64,000 nucleotides of DNA from Kosakonia sacchari SP1 (GCF_000300455.3 NZ_CP007215.2:2728001-2792000); one strand, 5' to 3'; positions 18,046 to 27,483 are shown, counted from the first letter of the stretch. The notes: a model not told the origin generated them from the sequence alone. Numbers and translations are program-made.

Positions 18046-21000
18046 CCCAAAATCTCCAGTAATGCCTGAAGTGGATGGCGCACGCCATTCCCTTCGATTC
18101 GTTTCACCTGGCTGCGACAAGAGTAGCCGGTCGCCAGACAGCGATTACGCGGCAAACGCTGCATCGCCTGATGCCAGGAAAGCTCATAAATCCCCAGCGA
18201 ACTGGCATGGTTCTTCACTTCATGACCATAGGTTCCGGCCATACCGCAACAACCAACGCTGACATTTTCCAGTACCGCACCGAAACGCGCAAAAATCGAC
18301 GTCCATTGCCCCGTAGCACCCGGCAACGCAGTCACTTCTGTACAGTGACCAAACAGATACCATGGCTCGCCGCTGGGCGCTCGTTCCCCGATATTATCCA
18401 GCGCCGCTGGTAGCCATTCATGCACCAGTTGCACATGAAAGTCGCCACGCTTATCGCCTAACGCCAGCTTGTACTCGTCGCGGTAGCAGAGCACCAAAGC
18501 CGGGTCGACACCGACCATCGGCATGCCCAATTGTGCCACACGATTAAGGAAATCTGCGGTTTTCTGCGCCGTTTTGGCAAAGCGATTCAGGAAACCTTTA
18601 ATGTGTTGAGCCTTACCGTTTGGCGAGAAAGGTAACACTACCGGCTCGAAGCCAAGCCGTTCGACCAGGCGAACAAAATCGGCCACCACTTGCGCATCGT
18701 AATAGCTGGTGAACGGATCCTGCACCACCAGCACAGTTTTCGCTTTCTGCACGGCATTGAGTTGTTCAAGGTGCTCAAGCGTCATGTTCGCCGTGCGATG
18801 CCCGACCATCTGACGCTGCAATGACGGCACAGACAACAACGGTAAATCCACCATGCCGATATGCTTCGCGGAAAGGGAACGCACCCACGGCTGGCTCATA
18901 AAAAAGTTAAATGTTTTCGGCGCGCGCGCCATTAATGGCGCATAGCTCTCAACCGTGGCGACCAGATGGTCGCGCACCGGACGCAGATAACGGCTGTGAT
19001 AGAGCTGCAGAAAGCGTGACCGGAACTCCGGCACATCAATCTTGATCGGGCACTGCGTTGAGCACGCTTTACAGGCCAGGCAGCCGGACATCGCCTCTTT
19101 GACTTCATGCGAGAAATCATACTCCCCGCGACGTGCATGCCAGCTATTGCGCGTACGCTCGATTAATGTGCGTAAACTGGCACGCTTTTCCGGCAACTCT
19201 TTTTCCAGCTTCACCGGATCGATGCCACGATCTGCCAGCAATCGTAGCCATTCACGCACCAGCGTTGCCCGTCCTTTTGGCGAATGAATACGGTTCGCCG
19301 AGATTTTCATCGACGGGCACATCGGGCTTTTCACATCGAAGTTAAAGCACAAGCCATTACCGTTACACTCCATCGCGCCGCGCCATGATGAACGCACGGC
19401 GATAGGAATTTGCCGGTCAAGCGTACCGCGTTTAACGTCATCCACCTTCTTCATCGGCGCATCAAGGCCTTCAGGCGGGCAGATTTTACCGGGGTTCAGA
19501 CGGTTTTCCGGATCAAAAGCCGCTTTGATTTTGCGTAACTCACCATATAGCTGTTCGCCAAAAAAGGCCGGGCTATATTCGGCGCGGAAACCTTTCCCGT
19601 GCTCGCCCCATAGCAAACCGCCATATTTCGCCGTCAACGCCACCACATCATCGGAAATGGATTTCATCAGCACTTCTTGCTGCGGGTCGCACATATCCAG
19701 CGCAGGCCGCACGTGCAGTACCCCTGCGTCAACGTGACCAAACATGCCGTAGCTCAGGCCGTGTCCATCAAGTAGCGCTCGGAATTCAACGATGTAGTCC
19801 GCCAGATGTTCCGGCGGCACGCAGGTATCTTCCGCGAAGGGAATCGGCTTGGCCGCGCCTTTCGCGTTCCCTAATAACCCCACGGCTTTTTTACGCATGG
19901 CATAAATGCGCTCAATGCCTGTCAGATCCTCGCACAATTGCCAGCCAATCACGCCACCTTCACCATTGGCCATTAACGTATCGAGGCGCTGGCACAGCGA
20001 CTGCACTTGCGCATCAATCAGCGGCTGATCGTCACCGGCAAACTCAACAATATTCAGGCCAAGCAGGTTTTTGTCCGGCACATCGGTAATCAGCTCTTTC
20101 ACCGAATGCCAGACAATATCTTCCCGCGCCAGGTTAAGCACTTTCGAATCCACGGTTTCGACGGAGAGCGCCCGCGCTTCCACCATAAACGGCGCATTGC
20201 GCAGCGCAGAATCAAAAGAATCATATTTAACATTCACCAGACGGCGAACTTTTGGCAGCGGTGTGATATCAAGGCGCGCTTCGGTAATAAACGCCAGCGT
20301 CCCTTCTGAGCCGGTCAGAATGCGGGTTAAATCAAATTCGGTCATCTCGTCATTGAACACATGACGCAAATCGTAACCGGTGAGAAAACGGTTCAGTTTG
20401 GGAAAGTTATCCAGAATCAACTGGCGATTATCACGACAGCGCTCCAGCACGGTTTTATAAATTCGCCCGATAGCGGTACTGGCGTTACCCAGCGTTTCTG
20501 CAAGCGCCACCGGCATCGCTTGCGTATCGAGGATATCGCCGCCCAGCAACACAGCGCGAACACCCAGCACATGGTCGGAGGTTTTCCCGTACACCAGGGA
20601 ACCCTGCCCGGAGGCGTCGGTGTTGATCATTCCCCCCAGGGTCGCACGGTTGCTGGTCGACAGCTCTGGCGCGAAGAAGAAGCCATAAGGTTTCAAATAC
20701 TGGTTGAGCTGATCTTTAATAACGCCCGCCTCAACGCGCACCCACCCCTCTTCGGGGTTAATTTCCATAATGCGGTTCATATAGCGGGACATATCAACGA
20801 TGATGCCCTGGTTCAGCGCCTGACCATTGGTGCCGGTACCGCCGCCGCGCGGGGTAAAGACCAGCGAGCGAAAACGCGGCTCGGCAGCGAGGCGTGTGAT
20901 CAAGGCAACGTCGGACGTTGAACGAGGGAAAACGACGGCATCGGGTAATAGCTGGTAAATACTGTTGTCTGTCGCCATCGTTAGCCTGTCGGCGTAGCTG

Positions 21001-21098
21001 GTGGCGGTATCACCGGTAAAACCTTGTTGCTCCAAAGCCTGCAAAAAATTCAGCACCAGTTGAACGACACCCGGCGCCTGAGAAATCTGTGGGATCAT
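18042..21098 (-). CDS. ydiJ: FAD/Fe-S oxidoreductase YdiJ, probable D-2-hydroxyglutarate dehydrogenase
   Basis: 1018 residues, a fusion of a flavin part and an iron-sulfur part. The N-terminal half has an FAD_binding_4 domain (LVFTPRGGGTGTNGQALNQG, about 80-100) and a C-terminal FAD-linked oxidase cap. The second half has a 4Fe-4S motif CLACKACSTQCP near residue 660 and, near the end, cysteine clusters VSVGCCGMAG and GYSCRSQ of the CCG type. The enzyme family oxidises 2-hydroxy acids and passes electrons to the quinone pool; recent work assigns YdiJ to D-2-hydroxyglutarate, which I recall but could not check. It forms an operon with menI. Confidence 0.92.
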   Translation of the reverse strand: MIPQISQAPGVVQLVLNFLQALEQQGFTGDTATSYADRLTMATDNSIYQLLPDAVVFPRSTSDVALITRLAAEPRFRSLVFTPRGGGTGTNGQALNQGIIVDMSRYMNRIMEINPEEGWVRVEAGVIKDQLNQYLKPYGFFFAPELSTSNRATLGGMINTDASGQGSLVYGKTSDHVLGVRAVLLGGDILDTQAMPVALAETLGNASTAIGRIYKTVLERCRDNRQLILDNFPKLNRFLTGYDLRHVFNDEMTEFDLTRILTGSEGTLAFITEARLDITPLPKVRRLVNVKYDSFDSALRNAPFMVEARALSVETVDSKVLNLAREDIVWHSVKELITDVPDKNLLGLNIVEFAGDDQPLIDAQVQSLCQRLDTLMANGEGGVIGWQLCEDLTGIERIYAMRKKAVGLLGNAKGAAKPIPFAEDTCVPPEHLADYIVEFRALLDGHGLSYGMFGHVDAGVLHVRPALDMCDPQQEVLMKSISDDVVALTAKYGGLLWGEHGKGFRAEYSPAFFGEQLYGELRKIKAAFDPENRLNPGKICPPEGLDAPMKKVDDVKRGTLDRQIPIAVRSSWRGAMECNGNGLCFNFDVKSPMCPSMKISANRIHSPKGRATLVREWLRLLADRGIDPVKLEKELPEKRASLRTLIERTRNSWHARRGEYDFSHEVKEAMSGCLACKACSTQCPIKIDVPEFRSRFLQLYHSRYLRPVRDHLVATVESYAPLMARAPKTFNFFMSQPWVRSLSAKHIGMVDLPLLSVPSLQRQMVGHRTANMTLEHLEQLNAVQKAKTVLVVQDPFTSYYDAQVVADFVRLVERLGFEPVVLPFSPNGKAQHIKGFLNRFAKTAQKTADFLNRVAQLGMPMVGVDPALVLCYRDEYKLALGDKRGDFHVQLVHEWLPAALDNIGERAPSGEPWYLFGHCTEVTALPGATGQWTSIFARFGAVLENVSVGCCGMAGTYGHEVKNHASSLGIYELSWHQAMQRLPRNRCLATGYSCRSQVKRIEGNGVRHPLQALLEILG

Positions 21099-21235
21099 TA
21101 TGCTTGACCCTGCCTGACTGTTAGTGTTGTGAATAGTTAATCGTTTGCTTTAAGCATTCATCGTTGTATCACATTTTTTTCTTATGCGCCCATGAGAATT
21201 ACAGGCAGAATCAGACTGTCCAAAACCGCTGAAAT

Positions 21236-21250
21236 CATTAATCATTATCA
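21236..21250. promoter_or_regulatory. Possible Fur box between ydiJ and ydiK
   Basis: CATTAATCATTATCA matches the 7-1-7 Fur pattern TGATAATCATTATCA at 12 of 15 positions. It lies in the 208-bp divergent promoter region. Confidence 0.35.
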
Positions 21251-21306
21251 CTGGTGATTTCCAGAAACACCGAATTTTCAGCCACTCAATAAGGTGAGTA
21301 AATCGT

Positions 21307-22413
21307 ATGGTTGATCTACGTCAGTCCAGGGATGTACCGCAAATCATGCTGTCGGTACTGTTTTTAGCAATCATGATTATCGCCTGCCTGTGGGTCGTCC
21401 AGCCCTTCATCCTCGGTTTTGCCTGGGCAGGAACGGTGGTGATCGCCACCTGGCCACTGCTGGTGCGCCTGCAACGTATACTGTTTGGCCGCCGCTCGCT
21501 GGCGGTGTTAGTGATGATGCTGCTGTTAATCCTGCTGTTTATTATTCCGGTCGCACTACTGGTTAATAGCCTGGTGGACTCCAGCGGCCCGGTGATCCAC
21601 GCTATCAGCACCGGTGCCATGTCACCGCCGGATTTAGCCTGGCTTAACAGCGTTCCTTTCGTCGGTGAGAAGCTCTACGCGGGCTGGCACAGCCTGCTGG
21701 ATATGGGCGGCAGCGCCATTATGGCCAAGCTGCGCCCGTATGTAGGCGCGACAACCACCTGGTTTGTCGGCCAGGCCGCGCATATCGGGCGCTTTATGCT
21801 GCACTGCGCCCTGATGTTGCTGTTCAGCGCCCTGCTCTACTGGCGCGGTGAGCAAGTTGCCAGAGGGATCCGCCATTTCGCCATTCGTCTTGCCGGAAAA
21901 CGTGGCGATGCCGCCGTGCTGCTGGCAGGCCAGGCTATCCGTGCCGTAGCGCTGGGCGTGGTGGTCACCGCGCTGGTACAGGCCGTGCTTGGCGGCGTTG
22001 GCCTGGCCATTTCCGGCGTGCCCTACGCCACGCTGTTTACCGTGGTCATGCTGATGACCTGTCTGGTGCAGCTCGGGCCGTTACTGGTGCTGGTTCCGGC
22101 CATTATCTGGCTTTACTGGAGTGGAGATTCCACCTGGGGCACCGTGCTGCTGGTCTGGAGCTGCGTTGTCGCCACGCTGGATAACTTTATCCGCCCGGTA
22201 CTGATCCGCATGGGCGCTGATTTACCGTTGATCCTTATTCTTTCGGGAGTCATTGGCGGCCTGGTCGCTTTCGGCATGATTGGTCTGTTTATTGGCCCGG
22301 TATTACTGGCAGTCTCCTGGCGGCTATTCTCCGCGTGGGTGAATGAAGCGCCTGAACCGGCGACGGCAGATAATGCGCTAAGCGAAGCCGACGATTTAGA
22401 TACCCCCTCCTGA
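21307..22413 (+). CDS. ydiK: AI-2E family inner membrane transporter YdiK
   Basis: 368 residues with seven to eight predicted membrane segments, beginning at residues 14-60 and including the long hydrophobic runs LAVLVMMLLLILLFIIP and LILILSGVIGGLVAFG. PF01594 (AI-2E transporter, TqsA/YdiK/YhhT/PerM group). Substrate unknown; some relatives export small signalling or osmotic solutes. Divergent from ydiJ and followed by a strong terminator, then rprA, as in E. coli. Confidence 0.93.
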   Translation: MVDLRQSRDVPQIMLSVLFLAIMIIACLWVVQPFILGFAWAGTVVIATWPLLVRLQRILFGRRSLAVLVMMLLLILLFIIPVALLVNSLVDSSGPVIHAISTGAMSPPDLAWLNSVPFVGEKLYAGWHSLLDMGGSAIMAKLRPYVGATTTWFVGQAAHIGRFMLHCALMLLFSALLYWRGEQVARGIRHFAIRLAGKRGDAAVLLAGQAIRAVALGVVVTALVQAVLGGVGLAISGVPYATLFTVVMLMTCLVQLGPLLVLVPAIIWLYWSGDSTWGTVLLVWSCVVATLDNFIRPVLIRMGADLPLILILSGVIGGLVAFGMIGLFIGPVLLAVSWRLFSAWVNEAPEPATADNALSEADDLDTPS

Positions 22414-22414
22414 A

Positions 22415-22446
22415 AATAATTAAGGCGGGGTAGCCCGCCTTAATTA
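22415..22446 (+). terminator. ydiK terminator
   Basis: Long stem AATAATTAAGGCGGG/CCCGCCTTAATTATT with loop GTAG, immediately after the ydiK stop. Confidence 0.9.
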
Positions 22447-22551
22447 TTATTAAGCACTACTTATCATTTCAAACGCAAAACTCCATCCAGACCCTTCTGA
22501 AAGCGAAATAATGCGCGGTTTAACCCATATATTCTTCACCTCCGTTTAACT

Positions 22552-22602
22552 AATGAGACGAATCTGATCGACGCAAAAAATCGACATGCCTACTATTAGC
22601 TC
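22552..22602 (+). promoter_or_regulatory. rprA promoter with RcsB-like box
   Basis: TACTAT (22591-22596) is the likely -10, seven nt before the RNA start, with no good -35, as expected for an activator-dependent promoter. Upstream TGAGACGAATCTGA is conserved with E. coli and partly fits the RcsB consensus. Activation by the Rcs phosphorelay is known for rprA. Confidence 0.6.
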
Positions 22603-22708
22603 ACGGTTATAAATCAACACCTTGATTTATAAGCATGGAAATCCCCTGAGTGAAACAACGAATTGCTGTGTGTAGTCTTTGCCCATCTCCCACGATGGGC
22701 TTTTTTTT
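22603..22708 (+). ncRNA. rprA: RprA small regulatory RNA
   Basis: About 106 nt from ACGGTTATAAATCAACA to the terminator stem GCCCATC/GATGGGC plus T8 (22681-22708). The sequence matches my memory of E. coli RprA nearly base for base, including the central AAGCATGGAAATCCCCTGAG segment that pairs with the rpoS leader. Hfq-dependent; it opens the inhibitory rpoS leader and represses csgD and others. Location downstream of ydiK is also conserved. Confidence 0.95.
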
Positions 22709-22729
22709 CGCCGCTTTGCGCGCAAACAC

Positions 22730-22913
22730 TTATTTACCGGATGCAGACACGCTACCTTTGCCGCTCACTGCGCAGGCACCATTATCAATAGCCCACCAAT
22801 CGGTAGATAATGCATCGTGCCCGTCACAAGCACGAATATGACCGTTATAAGGCGCACAGCCATTAAGCTGTCGCACACGCCAGCATGAGAAACATTATTA
22901 GACAACGTTTCAT
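22730..22913 (-). pseudogene. Frameshifted gene for a small cysteine-rich exported peptide
   Basis: An ATG at 22913 with a good Shine-Dalgarno (TGAGGT, 8-9 nt upstream) opens the signal-peptide-like sequence MKRCLIMFLMLACATA and stops at TAA. One base over (+1 frame) the sequence continues without a start as NGCAPYNGHIRACDGHDALS, then TDWWAIDNGACAVSGKGSVS and ASGK before a TAA at 22730. Joined, they give a secreted peptide of about 60 residues with a signal peptide and three cysteines in the mature part. The simplest reading is a 1-nt insertion or 2-nt deletion near 22863-22870. A sequencing error or +1 frameshifting are alternatives. No family recognised. Confidence 0.55.
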
Positions 22914-23463
22914 TTAAATAACCTCAGCACTATTACTGGCAATAGCTATTTACCTTCCACATCTGCGAAATAAAAACGGTAATATTGAATAAATTGAAAC
23001 CACGACAACGCGCTCAAGAAAAATCAGCTTATGTATTTACCTGCACCCGCTGCGAATAAGATTATGCTGAGATAGCACATGATCAACGACGTTACGTAAC
23101 CGACCCTGTAGCGCCCTATCAATCCTGCGTGAACCACGCGTAGTTCACTCGCTGGGTTCAACGTCGATAAACCCCGTCACGTCATGACAAATAAAATGCA
23201 CATCATGGCAATCAGCTGTTTCTCCCATCAGGTAAAACCTCAATAAAATTATCACTTAAAACACGGAAAAAATAGAAAACCACTGAGAGATAAATCGCAG
23301 CAGAAGCTTATTATCAATACAATAAACATATACCAGGGTCAGGCACGAATAGCTTACGATCATACAAATACCTTACGTAATTGTAGGGCATACAGCGTGG
23401 TTGTTATTTCAGCAGATGTTTGTTGTCTGTTTGTTCAAATAACGGGCTGAAAGCTTTCCGGAA
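22914..23463. other. Gene-poor AT-rich stretch between rprA region and the GH3 operon
   Basis: No plausible protein gene of 50 codons or more. It contains a GTGAAC/GTTCAC dyad around 23129-23148. TTGTAG, a 17-bp gap and TTATTT near 23381-23410 form a weak promoter-like pair upstream of the rightward hairpin at 23464. Confidence 0.45.
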
Positions 23464-23486
23464 CCCCCAGCCTGGCTGGGGGCTTT
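23464..23486 (+). terminator. Orphan rightward terminator-like hairpin
   Basis: 8-bp GC-rich stem CCCCCAGC/GCTGGGGG with loop CTG, followed by CTTTCTGT. No plus-strand gene upstream explains it. It lies back to back with the leftward terminator of the GH3 operon. Confidence 0.55.
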
Positions 23487-23494
23487 CTGTAGAC

Positions 23495-23522
23495 AAAAAA
23501 TAGCCCACCATTCGATGGGCTA
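23495..23522 (-). terminator. Terminator of the GPH-GH3 operon
   Basis: Stem TAGCCCA/TGGGCTA with an 8-nt loop and T6 on the minus strand, just past the glycosidase stop. Confidence 0.9.
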
Positions 23523-23527
23523 CAATT

Positions 23528-25903
23528 TTATCCCTGGCTGACGTCGCACCAACTCATCATTTTCCAGGCGGTGGGAAGCACGCGAGTCTCGCCGTAAACG
23601 TTCACCGTGAGCACTGCGCGAATATCTGCCGATGAGGCACCGATTTGCAGCTCAAACTCACCTGGTTCAACAATGCGCTGCCCGTCACGGCGCGTAAAGT
23701 TGAGCATATCCACCGGTACGGTGAACGTCAGCGTCGCCGTTTCACCCGGCGACAATGTCACGCGCTGGAACGCTTTTAGCTCCTGTATCGGGCGTACCAT
23801 CGATGCTACCTTATCCCGGACATACAGTTGCACCACCTCACTGCCGCTGCGCTCTCCGGTATTTTTCACCTGCACCTGTACGCGAATATCGCCATCGATC
23901 GCCACCTCAGGCGTGAGCAGCACCGGGTTGATATACTCGAACTGCGTCCAGCTCTTGCCGTAGCCAAAGGGGTAAAGTGCGCCAAAATGGAAGGCAAACG
24001 GTGTACCACCGCTTTTCAGCTTGTGGTTGTAATAATAGGGCATCGCACCCGCGCTTTTCGGCACGCTGACCACCAGACGCCCCTGCGGCTCTGCTCGCCC
24101 GGTCAACACATCAGCAATCGCCCGGCCCCCTTCCTGCCCCGGCGCCCACGCCATCAACCATGCGGCAACGCGCGACTCCAGCCCTTGCAGGTTATACGGA
24201 CGTCCGCCGGTCATGACCACCACGACCGGTTTCCCGGTTGCCACTAACGCTTCCAGCAACTGTTGTTGCACACCCGGCAGCGTCAGGCTGTCCGTGTCAG
24301 AACCTTCCCCCACCGTCCCGCTCTGGAACAGCCCGGCAAGATCGCCCACACAAGCAATGATCACCTCGCTTTCTTGCGCCACGCTCACCGCGTGCGGGAT
24401 CAGGCTCACATCCATGCAAACCGGTGACTGCTGCATCGGTTTACCCGATGCATCCCCGGGGAAAACGGGGGCACCAGCCATACGTTTTTCAATAATATTG
24501 CAGCCTTTGGCATAGCGGACGTTCCCCTCGCCCAGCGTCTGGCGCAGTGCCGCAAGCGGCGTGGTGACCTGCGTGGTCTCCTCCAGCATATCGCTAATAA
24601 TCAAATGCACAGGGAAACTGTAGCCGCTGAGCAAAGCCAGCGGATCGTCAGCGGTCGGGCCAATTACCGCCACCTTCGGCGAGCCGCTCAATGGCAGAAT
24701 GCCGTTATTTTCCAGCAGTGTCATTGAGCGCGTGGCGACCTCGCGCGCTACCTGCCGCGTCTCAGCAGACTGCAGGTCGATACCCTGTTCATCGGTATAG
24801 GGTTGTTCGAACAAACCGAGACGAAACTTCACTGTCAGCACGCGGGCGACAATTTCATCCACTTTTGCCATGGAAATAAGGCCGCGCTCAACGGCTTCAG
24901 CCAGATGTCGTGCACAGTCATCTTTTGGCAACTCAACATCCAGCCCGGCATTAAACGAGAGCGCAGCGGATTCTGCGGCATCGTGAGTCACGCCGTGATG
25001 CTGATGCAACAGGCTGACGCCGCCGTAATCGGCCACAATAATGCCCTCGAAGCCCCACTGTTCACGCAGCAAGGTGGTGAGCAAGAAATGATCACTGTGG
25101 CCTGGCTGATTATCAATGTCGTGATAGGCCGGCATCACCGATCCTGCTTTCGCCAGCTTCACCGCCATCTCGAACGGTAGCAAAAAGGTGTCGTTCAGTT
25201 CGCAAAAACCCAGATGTACCGGAGCATGGTTACGTGCGCCTTCACTAAACGAGTGGCCAACATAGTGTTTGAGCGTCGCCAGCATGTCGCTCTTTTCACC
25301 CTGCAAACCGTTCACGTAGGCGCACGCCATCACCCCCACCAGCCACGGATCTTCGCCAAATGTCTCTTCTGTGCGCCCCCAGCGCACATCGCGCGAGACA
25401 TCCAGCACAGGAGCCAGCCCCTGCTTGCAGCCGGTTGATCGCGCTTCCAGCCCAATATGATGGGCGGCACGTTGCACGAGTTGCGGATCCCAGGTTGAAC
25501 CGTAGTTCAGCGAGGAGGGAAATAACGTTGCGTCTTTGCACAATAAACCAACCAGGCACTCTTCATGGAACAGCGCCGGAATGCCTAACCGCGTCTCTTC
25601 CACTAACGTTTTTTGCAGCCGATTCGCCGCGCGCACGCCGCTTTTTGCCTCCACAATATGCGTGCCCAGCGGACGGGTTATTTGCCCGACGCCCAGCTTA
25701 AGCCGCTGCGCCAGCGCCGCCTGCGCGCTGACACCGGCAAACTCATCGCTGAGATCGGTGCGCTCGCGGTGCTCACCCTCTTCTGAAAGCACCAGCCATA
25801 AAGCATGCATTTGCGCGAATTTCTCTTCCGGCGTCATCCGTGCCAGTAAATCCGCAACGCGTTCGGCCACGGGGCGGTGTGCGTCCTTGTAGATAGCAGT
25901 CAT
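23528..25903 (-). CDS. Glycoside hydrolase family 3 enzyme (beta-glucosidase/beta-xylosidase type), cytoplasmic
   Basis: 791 residues with the GH3 N-domain (about 20-350), the alpha/beta sandwich C-domain (about 400-620) and a fibronectin III-like domain (about 690-775, NTGERSGSEVVQLYVRD). The predicted nucleophile is Asp292 in IIVADYGGVSLL. KHYVGH (212-217) and the EETFGEDP loop are family motifs. There is no signal peptide, so unlike periplasmic BglX it should act on imported oligosaccharides. It follows a GPH sugar symporter with a 4-nt overlap, so the pair looks like uptake plus intracellular cleavage of a beta-glycoside or xylo-oligosaccharide. The exact sugar cannot be deduced. Confidence 0.9.
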   Translation of the reverse strand: MTAIYKDAHRPVAERVADLLARMTPEEKFAQMHALWLVLSEEGEHRERTDLSDEFAGVSAQAALAQRLKLGVGQITRPLGTHIVEAKSGVRAANRLQKTLVEETRLGIPALFHEECLVGLLCKDATLFPSSLNYGSTWDPQLVQRAAHHIGLEARSTGCKQGLAPVLDVSRDVRWGRTEETFGEDPWLVGVMACAYVNGLQGEKSDMLATLKHYVGHSFSEGARNHAPVHLGFCELNDTFLLPFEMAVKLAKAGSVMPAYHDIDNQPGHSDHFLLTTLLREQWGFEGIIVADYGGVSLLHQHHGVTHDAAESAALSFNAGLDVELPKDDCARHLAEAVERGLISMAKVDEIVARVLTVKFRLGLFEQPYTDEQGIDLQSAETRQVAREVATRSMTLLENNGILPLSGSPKVAVIGPTADDPLALLSGYSFPVHLIISDMLEETTQVTTPLAALRQTLGEGNVRYAKGCNIIEKRMAGAPVFPGDASGKPMQQSPVCMDVSLIPHAVSVAQESEVIIACVGDLAGLFQSGTVGEGSDTDSLTLPGVQQQLLEALVATGKPVVVVMTGGRPYNLQGLESRVAAWLMAWAPGQEGGRAIADVLTGRAEPQGRLVVSVPKSAGAMPYYYNHKLKSGGTPFAFHFGALYPFGYGKSWTQFEYINPVLLTPEVAIDGDIRVQVQVKNTGERSGSEVVQLYVRDKVASMVRPIQELKAFQRVTLSPGETATLTFTVPVDMLNFTRRDGQRIVEPGEFELQIGASSADIRAVLTVNVYGETRVLPTAWKMMSWCDVSQG

Positions 25904-27309
25904 CGGGTCACTCCTGTGTTGTTGAAATCCGGGGCGGTTTGCACTGCCGTGTCGCTTTCACTGTCACCGCGTTTACGTATCAGATCTTGCGCGATACTGT
26001 CGGCAACCTGGCTATTCAGTTTGTAGCGGGTCAGCAGCAGCACCATGCAGATAAACAGCAGGCAGGGGATCAGCGTAAACAGCGCGTTAATGGTCGTCAG
26101 CACCGTCGCACTCTGGGCTGCCTGGTTCGGCGCATAGTCCACTGCGCCAAGCACCCACCCCACGACAGCGCCGCCAAGCGCCAGGCCAAATTTAATGGCG
26201 AATAACGCGGTAGAGAACACCAGTCCGTCGAGGCGACGCCCGCTGCGGTGCTCTTCGTAATCCACCACGTCAGAGAACATGGTCCATTGCAGTGGCGTGG
26301 TCAGGTTCTGAATAAAGCTGAAAACGATATTGAGGCCAAAAATAAGCCACACTTGCGTCGGTGGGATAATAAAGATCAGCGCAGCGAAAACGACGAACGT
26401 AATAATTGTCCACTGGTAGGCGCGCACCCGGTCAAATTTCCCTAACAAACGTGCCGATAATAGCGCTCCGCTTAGGGCGGCGATCATGCCGGAAACAATA
26501 AAGGTAAACACCATATCCGGGCGCTGTAATACGTATTTGACGTAATACATCGTGGCGGAACCACGCGTTACAACCGCGGTTAACAGCAAAATATTAAACA
26601 CAAAGACAATGCGCCATTGCGTATTTCCCGCCAGCAGTTTGAGATCGCTTAACAGCGAACCGGAGCTGTCATTGCGCGGCGTAAAACGTTCGCGCGTCAT
26701 AAAGAAGCAGCCAAAGAACAGAAAAATACCCAATATGCCCATCATGCTCATGGCATAGAAATACCCTTTTTGATCGTTACCGGCCCCCAGATGCGCCACC
26801 AGCGGCAGAGCAATAACGGTCACGATCAGGCCGCCGATAAACGATAAACCAAAACGCCAGGACTGCAGCGAATGGCGCTCGTGCGGGTCCATCGTCAGCG
26901 CGCCGGGCATTGCGCAGTAAGGTACGTTAATCGCAGAGTAGATAAAGCTAAGGATGGCATAAGTGATGCAGGCATAGAGGATTTTTGCCGTTGCCCCGGC
27001 GTCCGGGACATAAAAGGTAATAATGCAGCTCACACCGAACGGTATTGCAAACCACAGCAGCCAGGGGCGAAAGCGCCCGTGTCGCGTTTGCGTGCGATCC
27101 ACCAGTGCACCGATGCAAGGATCGACAAAAGCATCCACCGCGCGCACGACCAAAAACATGGTTCCCATTATTGCGGCAGGCAACCCAAACACATCCGTAT
27201 AGAAATAAGCGAGAAACAGCGTTGCGGTTTGCCAGACCAGGGCGCTTGCCATATCACCCAGACCGTAACCTATTTTGTCTTTTGTACTCAGGACAGAGGA
27301 GATTGTCAT
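25900..27309 (-). CDS. GPH-family (glycoside-pentoside-hexuronide:cation) sugar symporter
   Basis: 469 residues, about 12 membrane segments. Family hallmarks: KIGYGLGDMASALVWQ at the N-terminus, the DxxxDP-type motif AVDAFVDPCIGALVDRT and GRFRPWLLW between helices 2 and 3, and MFSDVVDYEEHRSGRR later. Resembles XynT/YagG/YicJ-type transporters for beta-xylosides. The C-terminal tail (about 35 residues) is hydrophilic. It is first in a two-gene operon with the GH3 glycosidase; no local regulator gene is present. A GCAAT/ATTGC palindrome at 27419-27429 is the only operator-like element seen upstream. Confidence 0.9.
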   Translation of the reverse strand: MTISSVLSTKDKIGYGLGDMASALVWQTATLFLAYFYTDVFGLPAAIMGTMFLVVRAVDAFVDPCIGALVDRTQTRHGRFRPWLLWFAIPFGVSCIITFYVPDAGATAKILYACITYAILSFIYSAINVPYCAMPGALTMDPHERHSLQSWRFGLSFIGGLIVTVIALPLVAHLGAGNDQKGYFYAMSMMGILGIFLFFGCFFMTRERFTPRNDSSGSLLSDLKLLAGNTQWRIVFVFNILLLTAVVTRGSATMYYVKYVLQRPDMVFTFIVSGMIAALSGALLSARLLGKFDRVRAYQWTIITFVVFAALIFIIPPTQVWLIFGLNIVFSFIQNLTTPLQWTMFSDVVDYEEHRSGRRLDGLVFSTALFAIKFGLALGGAVVGWVLGAVDYAPNQAAQSATVLTTINALFTLIPCLLFICMVLLLTRYKLNSQVADSIAQDLIRKRGDSESDTAVQTAPDFNNTGVTR

Positions 27310-27483
27310 TTTTATTAGCCTTGTGAGGTCAAAAAATATTTCAACATGGCGCGACAGATTAACGTCACGCTGCTCACTACAGGCTCAAGTATTGGAAGAA
27401 GGCTACGAGGGGACAATTGCAATAATTGCCAGGCTTTTTACGTTTTTTAGTAATTGTGATCGCCGCCGAGTTCGCGGCTGAAA

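Noticed and set aside
22650-22841. Plus-strand open frame through rprA
   Set aside because: Covers the RprA RNA and its terminator; opposite to a better-supported peptide remnant.
22863-22870. Programmed +1 frameshift in the secreted-peptide gene
   Set aside because: The site (GCT TAA T) lacks the CTT-TGA-type slippery codon and an upstream Shine-Dalgarno stimulator; a plain frameshift mutation is simpler.
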